Below are positions 1 through 8,557 of a DNA stretch of 64,000 nt, in pieces. Where the stretch lies: contig CACSIL010000052.1 of NCBI GenBank assembly GCA_902705825.1, positions 237,641-301,640 of the forward strand. Reading direction: 5' to 3'. Made by a program: the position numbers and the translations under genes. The notes beneath the pieces were generated by a model. That model was not told the origin of the DNA and made no database searches. It was given only the letters and a program-made list of their open reading frames with translations. This stretch comes from Halioglobus japonicus. GTDB lineage: Bacteria > Pseudomonadota > Gammaproteobacteria > Pseudomonadales > Halieaceae. Numbering within the stretch: the first letter of the stretch is position 1; every line of letters starts with the position of its first letter.

Positions 1-1179
1 AACAGTGACGAACTCAACAGCACGGTGCTGGACATCTGCCAGCAGCACGATGCGAAGCGCATCGCCAAAGGCAAATCCATGGTCACGGAAGAGACCGGCC
101 TGAATGCATTTTTGCAAAGCGCCGGACTGGAGGTGATGGAAACCGACCTCGGTGAGTACATCATCCAGCAGGCCGGAGAGACACCCAGCCACATCGTCGC
201 CCCGGCACTGCACAAATCTGCGGATGAAATTCGCGAGCTTTTCCAGTCAAAGCACGATCTAGGCCCCCGGGAACTGCCCGAGACAGTCGATCTGGTGAGT
301 GAGGCGCGCGATATATTGCGCGAGCACTTTCTGCAAGCCGAGGTGGGCATCATCGGGGCCAATGCACTGATCGCAGAGAATGGCTATTCCATGCTGGTTA
401 CCAATGAAGGTAACGGCGATCTGTGCGCCAACCTGCCGCGTGTACTGATCGTTTGCACCACGATCGACCGGGTGCTGCCGCTGGCGCAGGACGCCACGGC
501 CATGCTGCGGCTGCTGGTGCGTTCGGCAACCGGGCAGGCGCAGACCTGCTATACCAGCTTCTATTCCGGCCCACGGCGCGAAAGTGATCTCGATGGCCCC
601 ATCGAAACCCACTTTGTGTTACTGGATAACAAACGCAGCGACATTCTGGCCAGTGATTACCGGGAGATGCTGGAGTGTATCCGCTGCGGTGCCTGCCTCA
701 ACCACTGCCCCATCTACAGCAGCGTGGGCGGTCATGCATACGGCTGGGTGTATCCCGGCCCGATGGGCTCGATACTCACGCCACTTTTAACATCGCTGGA
801 ACAGAGCAGTGCACTACCCAACGCCTGCACCAGCTGCGGACGCTGTGCCGAAGTCTGCCCGGCTGACATACCGCTTCCAGACATGCTGCGCGACCTCCGG
901 CACGAAGAAAATAGCCAGAAATTGTCCGCAGGGCGCTGGCGCCTGGGATTAAAAGTTCATGCCTGGCTTGCCAGACATCCCAAGCTCTACCATGCGCTGA
1001 CAGGCCTTGCCATTTCCACATTGCATCTATTCGGACACAAGCGCGGCAGCTTTGTCCGTCTGCCAATGGCTGGAGGATGGACCAGTCAGCGGGATTTTCC
1101 TGCACCGCAGGGCAAAACCTTCATGCAGCAGCACCAAGCGCGCTTGAAACGCATCGCGAGGCAGCAAAATGAGCACTAG
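1..1179 (+). CDS. lutB: Lactate utilization iron-sulfur protein LutB (5' end outside window)
   Basis: Partial gene. The frame is open from base 1, so the N-terminus lies off the left edge; 392 residues are visible of a family usually near 470. LutB is the iron-sulfur subunit of the LutABC (LldEFG) complex that oxidises L-lactate to pyruvate. Two ferredoxin-type clusters are visible: CIRCGACLNHCP (about 676-711) and CTSCGRCAEVCP (about 824-859), each with the CxxCxxC...CP spacing of a [4Fe-4S] site. The upstream half matches the LUD-type region of the family. The stop overlaps the lutC start, so the two are translationally coupled. The missing neighbour lutA is expected further left. Confidence 0.93.
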   Translation, partial: NSDELNSTVLDICQQHDAKRIAKGKSMVTEETGLNAFLQSAGLEVMETDLGEYIIQQAGETPSHIVAPALHKSADEIRELFQSKHDLGPRELPETVDLVSEARDILREHFLQAEVGIIGANALIAENGYSMLVTNEGNGDLCANLPRVLIVCTTIDRVLPLAQDATAMLRLLVRSATGQAQTCYTSFYSGPRRESDLDGPIETHFVLLDNKRSDILASDYREMLECIRCGACLNHCPIYSSVGGHAYGWVYPGPMGSILTPLLTSLEQSSALPNACTSCGRCAEVCPADIPLPDMLRDLRHEENSQKLSAGRWRLGLKVHAWLARHPKLYHALTGLAISTLHLFGHKRGSFVRLPMAGGWTSQRDFPAPQGKTFMQQHQARLKRIARQQNEH

Positions 1180-1867
1180 TGCCCGCTCGGAAATTTTCGC
1201 GCGTTTACGCGATATCAATCACCAAGCCAGTGCAGAGAGAATTGAACTGGACCGTCAGGCGCTGGGCAGCGCACCGGTACCCAAGCCTCCCGCATCTGAG
1301 ATATGCGAGGCCTTTCTGGTCAATGTACTGAAAAACAAGGGCAGTGCAGACTGCGTCAGCAACCGTGCCGAGGCGGTGGCGGCTATAGGTCATTACATAT
1401 ATTCCCATTTTCGCAGCCACCGACTGGTTGCCGGCAATGATCCGCGGCTCGCCGCGATGCCGTGGCGCGACGCGGGTGTGTTGCCACGCTTTGGGCGTCT
1501 GGAAGTGGGTGAGCCTGTGGCTTTGAGCTTCGCCCAGCTGGGCGTTGTGGAAACCGGCGCGGTGATGACATGGACAGGCAAGTCCAACCCCGCTGCCAAC
1601 AATCTGCTACCTGAACACCACATTGTCTTGGTGGACACCACAGATCTGGTTCCCGATATGGAGCACGCCTGGGGCAGAATCAAACAGGAGATAGACCAGA
1701 ACGGCCCACCGCGCGGCATCAACTTTATCGCCGGCCCCTCCAGCACCGCCGATATTGAGGGGCAACTGGTGTACGGCGCACACGGACCGAGAAAATGGCA
1801 TGTGATTTTAATGGGCAAGGTGCCCGCAGAAGCCCTTTCTCGCGCCCGCACTATCGCCGGTGTTTAA
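1169..1867 (+). CDS. lutC: Lactate utilization protein LutC (LUD domain)
   Basis: 232 residues, the normal length for LutC. It is the third component of the LutABC L-lactate oxidation complex and acts in the cytoplasm. The C-terminal LUD-domain signature is visible: GPSSTADIE followed by VYGAHGP. The ATG at 1169 lies inside the 3' end of lutB, 11 bases before its stop codon ends, which fixes the start and indicates coupling. It is the last gene of the operon; the next gene is on the opposite strand. No obvious hairpin terminator lies in the 60-base convergent gap. Confidence 0.92.
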   Translation: MSTSARSEIFARLRDINHQASAERIELDRQALGSAPVPKPPASEICEAFLVNVLKNKGSADCVSNRAEAVAAIGHYIYSHFRSHRLVAGNDPRLAAMPWRDAGVLPRFGRLEVGEPVALSFAQLGVVETGAVMTWTGKSNPAANNLLPEHHIVLVDTTDLVPDMEHAWGRIKQEIDQNGPPRGINFIAGPSSTADIEGQLVYGAHGPRKWHVILMGKVPAEALSRARTIAGV

Positions 1868-1927
1868 GCGCGCGCAACGCCGTTACCGGCCCTGTCACCA
1901 CAAACAGAGCCAACGCACTCAAATCGC

Positions 1928-2500
1928 TTAGAGCGGCGTATAGCTGAATTTCTGCCCCGCAACTGCCACCTCAAACATCAGGCCACCTGTGGCTATGGTA
2001 AAAATCGCCATGCCCTTGCGGTAACCGCCCGAGACAGTTGCAGCGTCATTGCGACCGCCACTGATCCCCGCTGCGGTACCACCGCCGGTATTGGCCTCTG
2101 CAGAAGCACCAGCCGTTATTGCCACAGCCGATGCTGTGGCACTGAGTTCGAAGTTACCCGAGGTGAAATCCTTAAAGGCCTGCTCGTGTTCAAAGAAGAT
2201 AATCTGACTGTACGCCTGCCCACCCCACTGCGCACCGAACGACACCTGACTCAAAGTGGAGTTTCCCACATGTTTGCTGCCCACAAAGACTTTGCCCTCA
2301 CCATAGGCACCGCCAACGATAAACGCGCCCTTGCCAATCGTCGGGAACAAGGCGTAGCCATACGCTGTTTTGAAGTAGCGCCCGCTCTCGCCGGCATTGC
2401 TGAATGCCTTTATCGCATCACTGTAACTGTTGGCCCAGGCGGCAGGACCACCCACACACAAGAACGACACCAGAAATACAAGCTTTATCACTTTGGACAT
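1928..2500 (-). CDS. SYLF (Ysc84-type) domain secreted protein
   Basis: About 190 residues from the ATG at 2500, chosen because AAGG sits 8 bases upstream and a signal peptide follows at once (KVIKLVFLVSFLCVGG...AWA). An open extension to 2569 lacks signal-peptide character. The mature part carries the SYLF/Ysc84 lipid-binding pattern: YALFPTIGKGAFIVGGAYGEG near the start and a glycine/alanine-rich core (ITAGASAEANTGGGTAAGI). Family members bind phosphoinositides in eukaryotes; the bacterial role is unknown. It is likely periplasmic. The gene stands alone downstream of gap with a 111-base gap. Confidence 0.8.
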   Translation of the reverse strand: MSKVIKLVFLVSFLCVGGPAAWANSYSDAIKAFSNAGESGRYFKTAYGYALFPTIGKGAFIVGGAYGEGKVFVGSKHVGNSTLSQVSFGAQWGGQAYSQIIFFEHEQAFKDFTSGNFELSATASAVAITAGASAEANTGGGTAAGISGGRNDAATVSGGYRKGMAIFTIATGGLMFEVAVAGQKFSYTPL

Positions 2501-2611
2501 AATGGGAACCTTGGGTTTAATGTGCAGACTACGGACCGACGCCACCGGAAGAGGTTTTTGCGCCGCCAATACAGCGGCGACAATGCGGCCTATTTTGTGT
2601 ACACAATAGAG

Positions 2612-3616
2612 TCAGGTCAAGTCTCTTAACCGAACCAGCAAATCGCAAACCCGGCAGGAATAACCCCACTCATTGTCATACCAGTTCAATACTCGCAGGT
2701 ATCGCCCTGCAGTGACACCGGTAAAACCAGCATCATAGATCGACGAATGGGAGTTACCGATGATATCCGTGGAAACGATGGGCTGCTCACTGTAATGCAG
2801 GATACCCTGCAATCGCGGTGATGCCGACGCCTCCCGCACTGCCTCGTGCACGTCCTGCACTGTCACCTGCTTGTTGAGCTTTACAAAAAAGTCCACCACA
2901 GAACCATCGGGTACCGGGACACGGGCGGCGATGCCGTGCAATTTACCCTGTAACTGCGGCAGCACTTCACCCACGGCCTTGGCCGCACCTGTTGAGGTCG
3001 GGATGATGTTTTCCGCCGCCGCCCGACTGCGCCGCCAGTCTGTATGGGGCACATCCGCCAGACGCTGATCGTTGGTGTAGGCGTGGACAGTGTTGATAAC
3101 ACCCTCCTCTATTGTGAAAGCCTCATCCAGAACGCGGGCCATAGGCGCCAGACAATTAGTAGTACAACTGGCATTAGAGACGATGCGGTGCTCCGCTGTC
3201 AGCCCCTCTTCATTAACGCCCAGAACCACGGTGTAATCGATTGCGTCCTTGGCAGGTACCGTGAGCACCACCTTGCCCGCACCCGCGGTCAAATGCTTCT
3301 GCAACTGTTCCCGCTTGCGAAACGCACCGGTTGCCTCGATGACAGCATCCACACCTAATTCAGCCCAGGGCAGGTCCTCGGGATTGCGCTCGCTGAGTAA
3401 TTTCACACGCCCCTTGTCAGTGACGAAATGATTGTCTTCCAGCGCCAGGGGCTTGGCGAAAGGGCCCATAACCGTGTCATAGCTCAGCAGATAGCGCAGT
3501 GCCTCAAAGTCAAAGAGATCATTGATCGCCACGACCTCAATATCATCGCGCTCCTCCAGTATACGAAATACCGAGCGCCCGATACGGCCAAAACCATTGA
3601 TCGCAATTCTCATCAT
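2612..3616 (-). CDS. gap: Glyceraldehyde-3-phosphate dehydrogenase, type I
   Basis: 334 residues, full length. It converts glyceraldehyde-3-phosphate, NAD and phosphate to 1,3-bisphosphoglycerate. The NAD-binding INGFGRIGR is at residues 7-15. The catalytic block SNASCTTNCLAP places the nucleophile at Cys151, and the base is His178 (HAYTNDQ), 27 residues later as in the family. The phosphate-site loop PTSTGAA and the C-terminal WYDNEWGYS are intact. The ATG overlaps the stop of the upstream GAPDH-like gene by 4 bases (ATGA), so the two are translated together. All catalytic residues are present, so it is presumably the working enzyme of the pair. Confidence 0.96.
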   Translation of the reverse strand: MMRIAINGFGRIGRSVFRILEERDDIEVVAINDLFDFEALRYLLSYDTVMGPFAKPLALEDNHFVTDKGRVKLLSERNPEDLPWAELGVDAVIEATGAFRKREQLQKHLTAGAGKVVLTVPAKDAIDYTVVLGVNEEGLTAEHRIVSNASCTTNCLAPMARVLDEAFTIEEGVINTVHAYTNDQRLADVPHTDWRRSRAAAENIIPTSTGAAKAVGEVLPQLQGKLHGIAARVPVPDGSVVDFFVKLNKQVTVQDVHEAVREASASPRLQGILHYSEQPIVSTDIIGNSHSSIYDAGFTGVTAGRYLRVLNWYDNEWGYSCRVCDLLVRLRDLT

Positions 3617-4635
3617 TTCTTCTCCTGCGGCAGGGCCTGCGCCGAATACAGACGCGCCACCTCCAGCAACCGCGCGGCATGACCCAGAGTTTCATACCAC
3701 CCCAGCATCTTGATAGTATTACTACCCGCCTTGATGGTGCCCTTGGTATCGAACAGCAACGAGTTGGAGTTGCCGATCACATCCGATGACACAATAGGGT
3801 CTTCCACTACACCGACAATGCCGTCCCGTTTGGTCGCGGCGGCGCGCATCACCTCGTTAATATCCTCCACCCCAATGGCTGCATCTTTCATCACCAGAGT
3901 CACATCCAGCAGGCACCCTTCCTGTACGGGCACATTCAGCGCCCAGGTCATGATCCTGTCGTCCAGGTCTGGCAGCACTTGCCCCAACCACAGCGAGGCT
4001 TCATGGGTATTGGGAATAATGTTTTTGGCGGCCGAGCGGCTGCGACGAAAATCACTGCCGGCATAATCCTGCAGCGACTGGTCTGATGTATAGGAGTGCA
4101 CCGTGGTCATGCTGCCGCATTCGATCTCGAAACTCTCAGAGACACTTTGCAACAGCAGACACAAGGCAGACATGGTCGGCGAACCGGCCGAGATCATGCG
4201 GTCTGCTGCCGTCACGCTGTCTTCATTTATACCGGGTATTACGATCCGATCGACGTGGTCTATCGGCAGTGTTCGCAACAGGACTCGCGGTGCGCCATTG
4301 GCGAGATGCGCTGCCATTGACTGTCGATCGCGGTACTTTCCAGTGGCATCAATAACCATATCGACAGCGAAGATATCCCAGGGCATTTCTTCGGGATGAT
4401 CTATTTGCATCAGTCGCGCGCGAAAGCGCGGGTTGACCAGGAAGTTACCCTCCAGCGTATGCAGCTGCGGCTCGGTCACCTCAGACGCTAACAGATAATG
4501 TAGAATTTCCGGCTTGCCAATATCAGCTACCGCGACGACTTCGATGTCGGTACTGCAGGCAGCCAGGTGATATATCTGCCTGCCAATCTGGCCAAAACCC
4601 ATGATACCCAGCCGAATCGGCCCGCTCTTCGCCAT
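3613..4635 (-). CDS. GAPDH-family paralog lacking the catalytic cysteine
   Basis: 340 residues, aligning end to end with the downstream gap product. The Rossmann motif IMGFGQIGR (residues 11-19) is kept. The catalytic block has changed from SNASCTTNC to SAGSPTMSA: Pro153 stands where Cys should be, exactly 27 residues before the retained His180. The phosphate loop STGAA has become THEAS, and the RVPVPDG arginine is Asn (NVPVQEG). The frame is intact with a good ribosome site (AGGAG, start 4635), so this is a maintained gene and not a pseudogene. Dehydrogenase activity is very unlikely. A regulatory or heterotetramer subunit, or an NAD-binding protein, is possible (inference). Confidence 0.88.
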   Translation of the reverse strand: MAKSGPIRLGIMGFGQIGRQIYHLAACSTDIEVVAVADIGKPEILHYLLASEVTEPQLHTLEGNFLVNPRFRARLMQIDHPEEMPWDIFAVDMVIDATGKYRDRQSMAAHLANGAPRVLLRTLPIDHVDRIVIPGINEDSVTAADRMISAGSPTMSALCLLLQSVSESFEIECGSMTTVHSYTSDQSLQDYAGSDFRRSRSAAKNIIPNTHEASLWLGQVLPDLDDRIMTWALNVPVQEGCLLDVTLVMKDAAIGVEDINEVMRAAATKRDGIVGVVEDPIVSSDVIGNSNSLLFDTKGTIKAGSNTIKMLGWYETLGHAARLLEVARLYSAQALPQEKK

Positions 4636-4695
4636 TGTTCCGCTCCTATGAAGCCCGGCCCACGTTAACCGTGCGCGCTCTCTCTACTCATATAC

Positions 4696-4790
4696 ATTGT
4701 CCCCCGATTGCCCTGCGGCAACCATGACCTACCGCAAACAAAACAGGATCCGGTGCCGGTCGGCGCAGCAATTCGCTCGCAGGGGACAAT
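4696..4790. repeat. Widely spaced 9-bp inverted repeat upstream of the gap pair
   Basis: ATTGTCCCC (4696-4704) and its exact complement GGGGACAAT (4782-4790) flank the intergenic region upstream of the GAPDH-like gene. The start-to-start distance is 86 bases. They could be paired operator half-sites or chance; no known motif is recognised. Confidence 0.4.
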
Positions 4791-4810
4791 AGTGCAGTGA
4801 AGCGGTTGAC

Positions 4811-5230
4811 CTAATAGAGAATCGGGCGGGGCCAGGCACCCCACAAATCCCAATTCATTGTCTCATTGGTCACCGCCATATTCATATTCTCAGCTGTCTC
4901 GCGCTGCTCGTTCACAACGTTCTGCTGTATCGAAAGGCGTTCGTACTCCTGATAGTTCTTCTGCGAGCCCACATAGACACACTTGCAGCCCTTGCCATCA
5001 GCGTAGACAAAGACCGTGTCACCGTCCAACTCCATCGGCACCAGCCGGCGCTGGCCAAGCCTGTTGAGATGCGCCATTTTTTCAGGCGTGTTGGCCAGTT
5101 TCATTTGAAACCCGGCAGCGGACAGACGCCGCTCAACTTCCATTGAATCCTGATTGGCGATAGAAGCACAACCACCGACAAATGCCGCGGCCACAGCAGC
5201 TGCAACGATTTTTTTTACGCTGATGGACAT
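4811..5230 (-). CDS. Small lipoprotein of unknown function
   Basis: 139 residues. A lipoprotein signal is clear: a KK n-region, an alanine/valine-rich core, then the lipobox VGGC with the lipidated Cys at residue 21. The mature part has a CKC pair inside GKGCKCVYVG, a Gln/Asn-rich middle and an aromatic C-terminus (WDLWGAWPRP). I do not recognise the family. It is likely anchored to the outer membrane or in the periplasm. It lies upstream of the GAPDH pair on the same strand, separated by 175 bases, so co-transcription is uncertain. Confidence 0.8.
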   Translation of the reverse strand: MSISVKKIVAAAVAAAFVGGCASIANQDSMEVERRLSAAGFQMKLANTPEKMAHLNRLGQRRLVPMELDGDTVFVYADGKGCKCVYVGSQKNYQEYERLSIQQNVVNEQRETAENMNMAVTNETMNWDLWGAWPRPILY

Positions 5231-5399
5231 AGTTATCCCGTTCCTCTAATTGAGAGTTTCACTAATTGATCAATATAGAGTCTATCCGGTGTCGTGTCGA
5301 TGACTCTGTGCGAAGAGAGGTCGCTGATAGTTGCGGTGAGCAAAGTGTGCAGCCGTTTCAAAGCAGGCTACCACCCTGGAAATGGGGTACGGGAAAGAA

Positions 5400-6713
5400 C
5401 TAGAGGCCACTCACCCTGGCGAGATCCAGCCCATAGGCAAGCGGTTCAAGGCTCGTCTTAATCGTCAGAGGGGCGCCGCCTGATGCGGCTGCAAACTCTT
5501 GCAGATCTATCACTTGAGCAGTTGGCAGCCTGTTTTTTTGCTCATCGAGCAACAGCATTACCTTGGGTCGTAAACGCCGCGTACGATACTCGGCCACCAC
5601 CACACCGACTTCGCCAGAAGACAGCTCTACCAGAGTGCCTGCCGGGTAAATGCCGACAGCCTGAATAAAGGCCTCCACCAACTCGGCCTGGAAATCCTGA
5701 TCCCGCAGACCGTACAGAAACTTGATTGCGTCGCTGGGAGAGATCGGTTTTGCGTAACTGCGTGTGCTGGTAATGGCATCGTAACTATCGACGATGGCGG
5801 CGATGCGCGCAAAGGGCGGAATCTGGTCTCTCGACAACCCCGCCGGATAGCCTGAACCGTCGAAACGTTCATGGTGGTGCGCCACGATATCGATGACATC
5901 CTTGTTGAGAATGCCACACTCCTTGAGGATATCCAGGCCGTGATTCACATGCTGCGCCACGGCCGCAGTCTCTTCCTCAGTCAGCTTTCGCTCTGCCTGC
6001 AACAGCGAGCGATCGACACGCAGCATGCCAATATCCATCAGCATGCAGCCCATTGCGAGCGAGCGCAGGTCACGCCGCGGCAGACCCAACTGACGGCCCA
6101 GCGATACCGCCCACATGGCCGCACTCAGCGCGTGATGGTAGGTGTACTGATCGTGATCCTTCAAACGGCTGACCCACAGACAGGCATCGGGGTTACGACT
6201 GATGCTATCAACCAAAGGCTCTACCGATTTTCGCAGCTTGATGACATCCAGCTTGGCGCCGGCGCTGACATTCTCGAAAATATCATCGATATCGCCAATC
6301 AGTGTGTTCAGCATACGCTGGGCGCGCGGTTGCTCCTCCTCCCACGCGCTGTCATCGCGGTAGGCTTTCAGCGTGCGTCCCAGAAAAATATGACTCAGCG
6401 GGATACGCGGGCGGTCCCTGAGCTTTTTCGCCGAGCCCTGATCAGCGTCTTGCTGGGGCCGGGGACGCTTTGGTGGCTCAGCAGGCCTGGCCAGTGGAGT
6501 AGACTCGCGGCGCACAACGGTACCGGGAAGGGCGCTGCGGCGACTGTCAATGTAGACAGACTCACAATACTTTTGCAGATCACGAATATCTTCCGGACGC
6601 TCTATCAGGAAGCCCTGCGTAATAAATGGCGTCTCTAACCAGGGGCGGTCCAGTCCACTGATATACATACCAATGCACAGGTCACTGGTAGGTATTTTAA
6701 GGGTTTTAAGCAT
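5400..6713 (-). CDS. DUF3391 / HD-GYP domain protein with altered HD dyad
   Basis: 437 residues. N-terminal DUF3391 (about 1-110, with LCIGMYISGLDRPWLETPF), then a linker, then an HD-GYP domain (about 185-340). HD-GYP enzymes hydrolyse cyclic di-GMP. HHERFDGSGYP (residues 280-290) is intact, as are HH193-194 and HVNHGLDIL. The HD pair itself, normally LLHDIGK, reads LMDIGM: Met226-Asp227. A metal-ligand histidine is therefore missing, and catalysis may be lost or changed, leaving a possible c-di-GMP sensor role. The frame is clean. It is divergent from the PQQ-dehydrogenase gene across a 309-base gap. Confidence 0.88.
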   Translation of the reverse strand: MLKTLKIPTSDLCIGMYISGLDRPWLETPFITQGFLIERPEDIRDLQKYCESVYIDSRRSALPGTVVRRESTPLARPAEPPKRPRPQQDADQGSAKKLRDRPRIPLSHIFLGRTLKAYRDDSAWEEEQPRAQRMLNTLIGDIDDIFENVSAGAKLDVIKLRKSVEPLVDSISRNPDACLWVSRLKDHDQYTYHHALSAAMWAVSLGRQLGLPRRDLRSLAMGCMLMDIGMLRVDRSLLQAERKLTEEETAAVAQHVNHGLDILKECGILNKDVIDIVAHHHERFDGSGYPAGLSRDQIPPFARIAAIVDSYDAITSTRSYAKPISPSDAIKFLYGLRDQDFQAELVEAFIQAVGIYPAGTLVELSSGEVGVVVAEYRTRRLRPKVMLLLDEQKNRLPTAQVIDLQEFAAASGGAPLTIKTSLEPLAYGLDLARVSGL

Positions 6714-7022
6714 AGCTGCCTGCCCGACTCAATCTTCAGTCCCGACTCAAGTACAGCATGGCTACCAGCGGTAAAACCGGTAGTGGGCTGCTCCCAGTCT
6801 CCGACAGTATGGACGCGTCCCACGGGTGTCTACCAAAAAGTGCACATTTCTAGAGATAATTTTGCCAACAGCGACAAAATACAAAAAAATTTCTGGCATC
6901 GGCGCATAAGCTCGGGTATGCGCTGCTCAGGAAAATTCCCGAGCATGACCTTACGCAGCCTGTGCTATATTCTCGCCAGAAACTCAAATGCAATGTTCAA
7001 AGACTCTGTACAGGACCGCTTA
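6714..7022. other. Divergent intergenic region, 309 bp
   Basis: This region separates the HD-GYP gene (minus) from the PQQ-type dehydrogenase gene (plus) and must hold both promoters. An open frame runs through it into the dehydrogenase gene, but its translation has no signal or domain character. A TATATT at 6967-6972 could be a -10 element for the plus gene, without a clear -35 partner. I see no RNA gene. Confidence 0.5.
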
Positions 7023-8549
7023 ATGCGCAAAATTTTGATTAGTCTGGGTGTACTGATAGCCCTTCTCGCCGGTTTAATCGGGGCGCTGTTCGCCAGTGGC
7101 CAGATAAGCGTCAACGGACTGCCTATACTGCTCAATACGCTGTTCGGCATCGAAGGCCCTGCGGCGGATGATGCCACCGTGCGCGAGCGCTATCAGGTGC
7201 CGGAAGGATTCACCCTGGAGCTGTACGCCAGCGATGTGCCACGAGCCCGATTCTTACGGTTCACGCCCGCAGGGGACCTGCTCGTCAGTCGCCCGGGTAT
7301 GGGTGATATCTTGCTGCTGCGCCCTGATACCGACGGCGACGGCCGCTCCGATGCCCGTGAAACACTGATTTCCGGTCTGGATAGACCACTGGGCATGGAT
7401 ATCAGTGGCGACTGGTTGTATATCGCCGAATCCACACGCATTGGGCGGATACGGCTAGACAGCGACAGCGGCACAGTAGAGGGTGATATCCAGCCACTGG
7501 TTGAAGGCTTGACTGACAATGGCAATCACTGGTCCAAAACTATCCGCATCGGGCCGGATCAAAAACTGTATCTGGCGCAGGGCTCGACCTGCAATGTTTG
7601 CGAGGAAGAGGATCCCAGACGGGCTACCATGATGCGCTTTGAACTGGACGGCAGCGAGGGTGAAATCATCGCGACGGGCCTGCGTAACAGCGTCGGTTTC
7701 GATTGGGCGCCCTGGAGCGGTGCCCTCTATGCCACAGACAATGGCCGTGACATGCTGGGCGACGATTTCCCGCCCTGCGAACTCAACCAGATCGAACAGG
7801 GCAAATTCTACGGCTGGCCCTACTTCAATGGCGACAATATTCCCGACCCGGAAATGGGCGCGGACCCGCTCGCGGACCAGCGTCAACCAACACCGCCCGC
7901 CCACGGATTTCAAGCGCATAACGCACCGCTGGGCATGACCTTTCTGGACGCCGACTCGCTGCCACCTGAGTACCGGCGCAGTGCACTCGCCGCCCTGCAC
8001 GGTTCGTGGAACAGAAGCACGCCCGATGGCTATAAAGTAGTGTCACTGCACTGGACAAAAGACGGTATCGAAGAGCGTGATTTTCTCTCCGGCTTCAATC
8101 TCGATGGCGATATCATCGGGCGCCCGGTGGATGTTATCCAGGGCCCCGACGGCGACGTCTTTATATCCGACGATTATGCCGGTGCAATCTATCGGGTCGC
8201 GTACCGGGAAAACAACGACGACCTTAGCGGCGGGAGAAAACCTGCGCCGATGCAGCTACCCACAGTGAGCCGCCTGGACGCCAAGCCGCCCGCGTGGCTG
8301 GCAAAAGCTGACCTGCCCGCCATGGCAAGCAGCGGTCGTGAGCTGTATGAGCGCTACCAGTGCAGCACCTGCCACGAACAGGGCACCAATCCGGTAAGCC
8401 TTGAAGATCTCGACCAGCGCCTGGGTTACGTCGCTGTTATCGACACGCTGAAAGCACCGCAATCGCCCATGCCGGTATTCCCACTGAGCGCAACAGAGCG
8501 GCGCGAACTCGCCGTGTATCTGCTCTGGCAATCAGAGGCGGGTAATTAG
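7023..8549 (+). CDS. PQQ-type sugar dehydrogenase with C-terminal cytochrome c
   Basis: 508 residues from ATG 7023, chosen because AGGA sits 7 bases upstream and an N-terminal membrane anchor/signal (about residues 2-26) follows directly. The body is a six-bladed beta-propeller of the soluble-glucose/sorbosone dehydrogenase type: VPEGFTLELYA, DRPLGMDI, GLRNSVGFDW, GDDFPPCELNQ, FYGWPYF and HGSWNRS. The last ~70 residues form a small cytochrome c domain with the heme site CSTCH. Family knowledge suggests periplasmic oxidation of a sugar or alcohol with electrons passed through the fused heme. The substrate cannot be read from the sequence. The stop is 8 bases before the next gene. Confidence 0.87.
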   Translation: MRKILISLGVLIALLAGLIGALFASGQISVNGLPILLNTLFGIEGPAADDATVRERYQVPEGFTLELYASDVPRARFLRFTPAGDLLVSRPGMGDILLLRPDTDGDGRSDARETLISGLDRPLGMDISGDWLYIAESTRIGRIRLDSDSGTVEGDIQPLVEGLTDNGNHWSKTIRIGPDQKLYLAQGSTCNVCEEEDPRRATMMRFELDGSEGEIIATGLRNSVGFDWAPWSGALYATDNGRDMLGDDFPPCELNQIEQGKFYGWPYFNGDNIPDPEMGADPLADQRQPTPPAHGFQAHNAPLGMTFLDADSLPPEYRRSALAALHGSWNRSTPDGYKVVSLHWTKDGIEERDFLSGFNLDGDIIGRPVDVIQGPDGDVFISDDYAGAIYRVAYRENNDDLSGGRKPAPMQLPTVSRLDAKPPAWLAKADLPAMASSGRELYERYQCSTCHEQGTNPVSLEDLDQRLGYVAVIDTLKAPQSPMPVFPLSATERRELAVYLLWQSEAGN

Positions 8550-8557
8550 ATCCGGGC

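Noticed and set aside
3613..4635. GAPDH paralog as a pseudogene or sequencing error
   Set aside because: The frame is full length, the ribosome site is good, and several separate active-site positions differ, which a single error cannot explain.
6783..7022. Longer N-terminus for the PQQ-type dehydrogenase
   Set aside because: The open extension has no signal or domain character; the ATG at 7023 has a ribosome site and leads directly into a membrane anchor.
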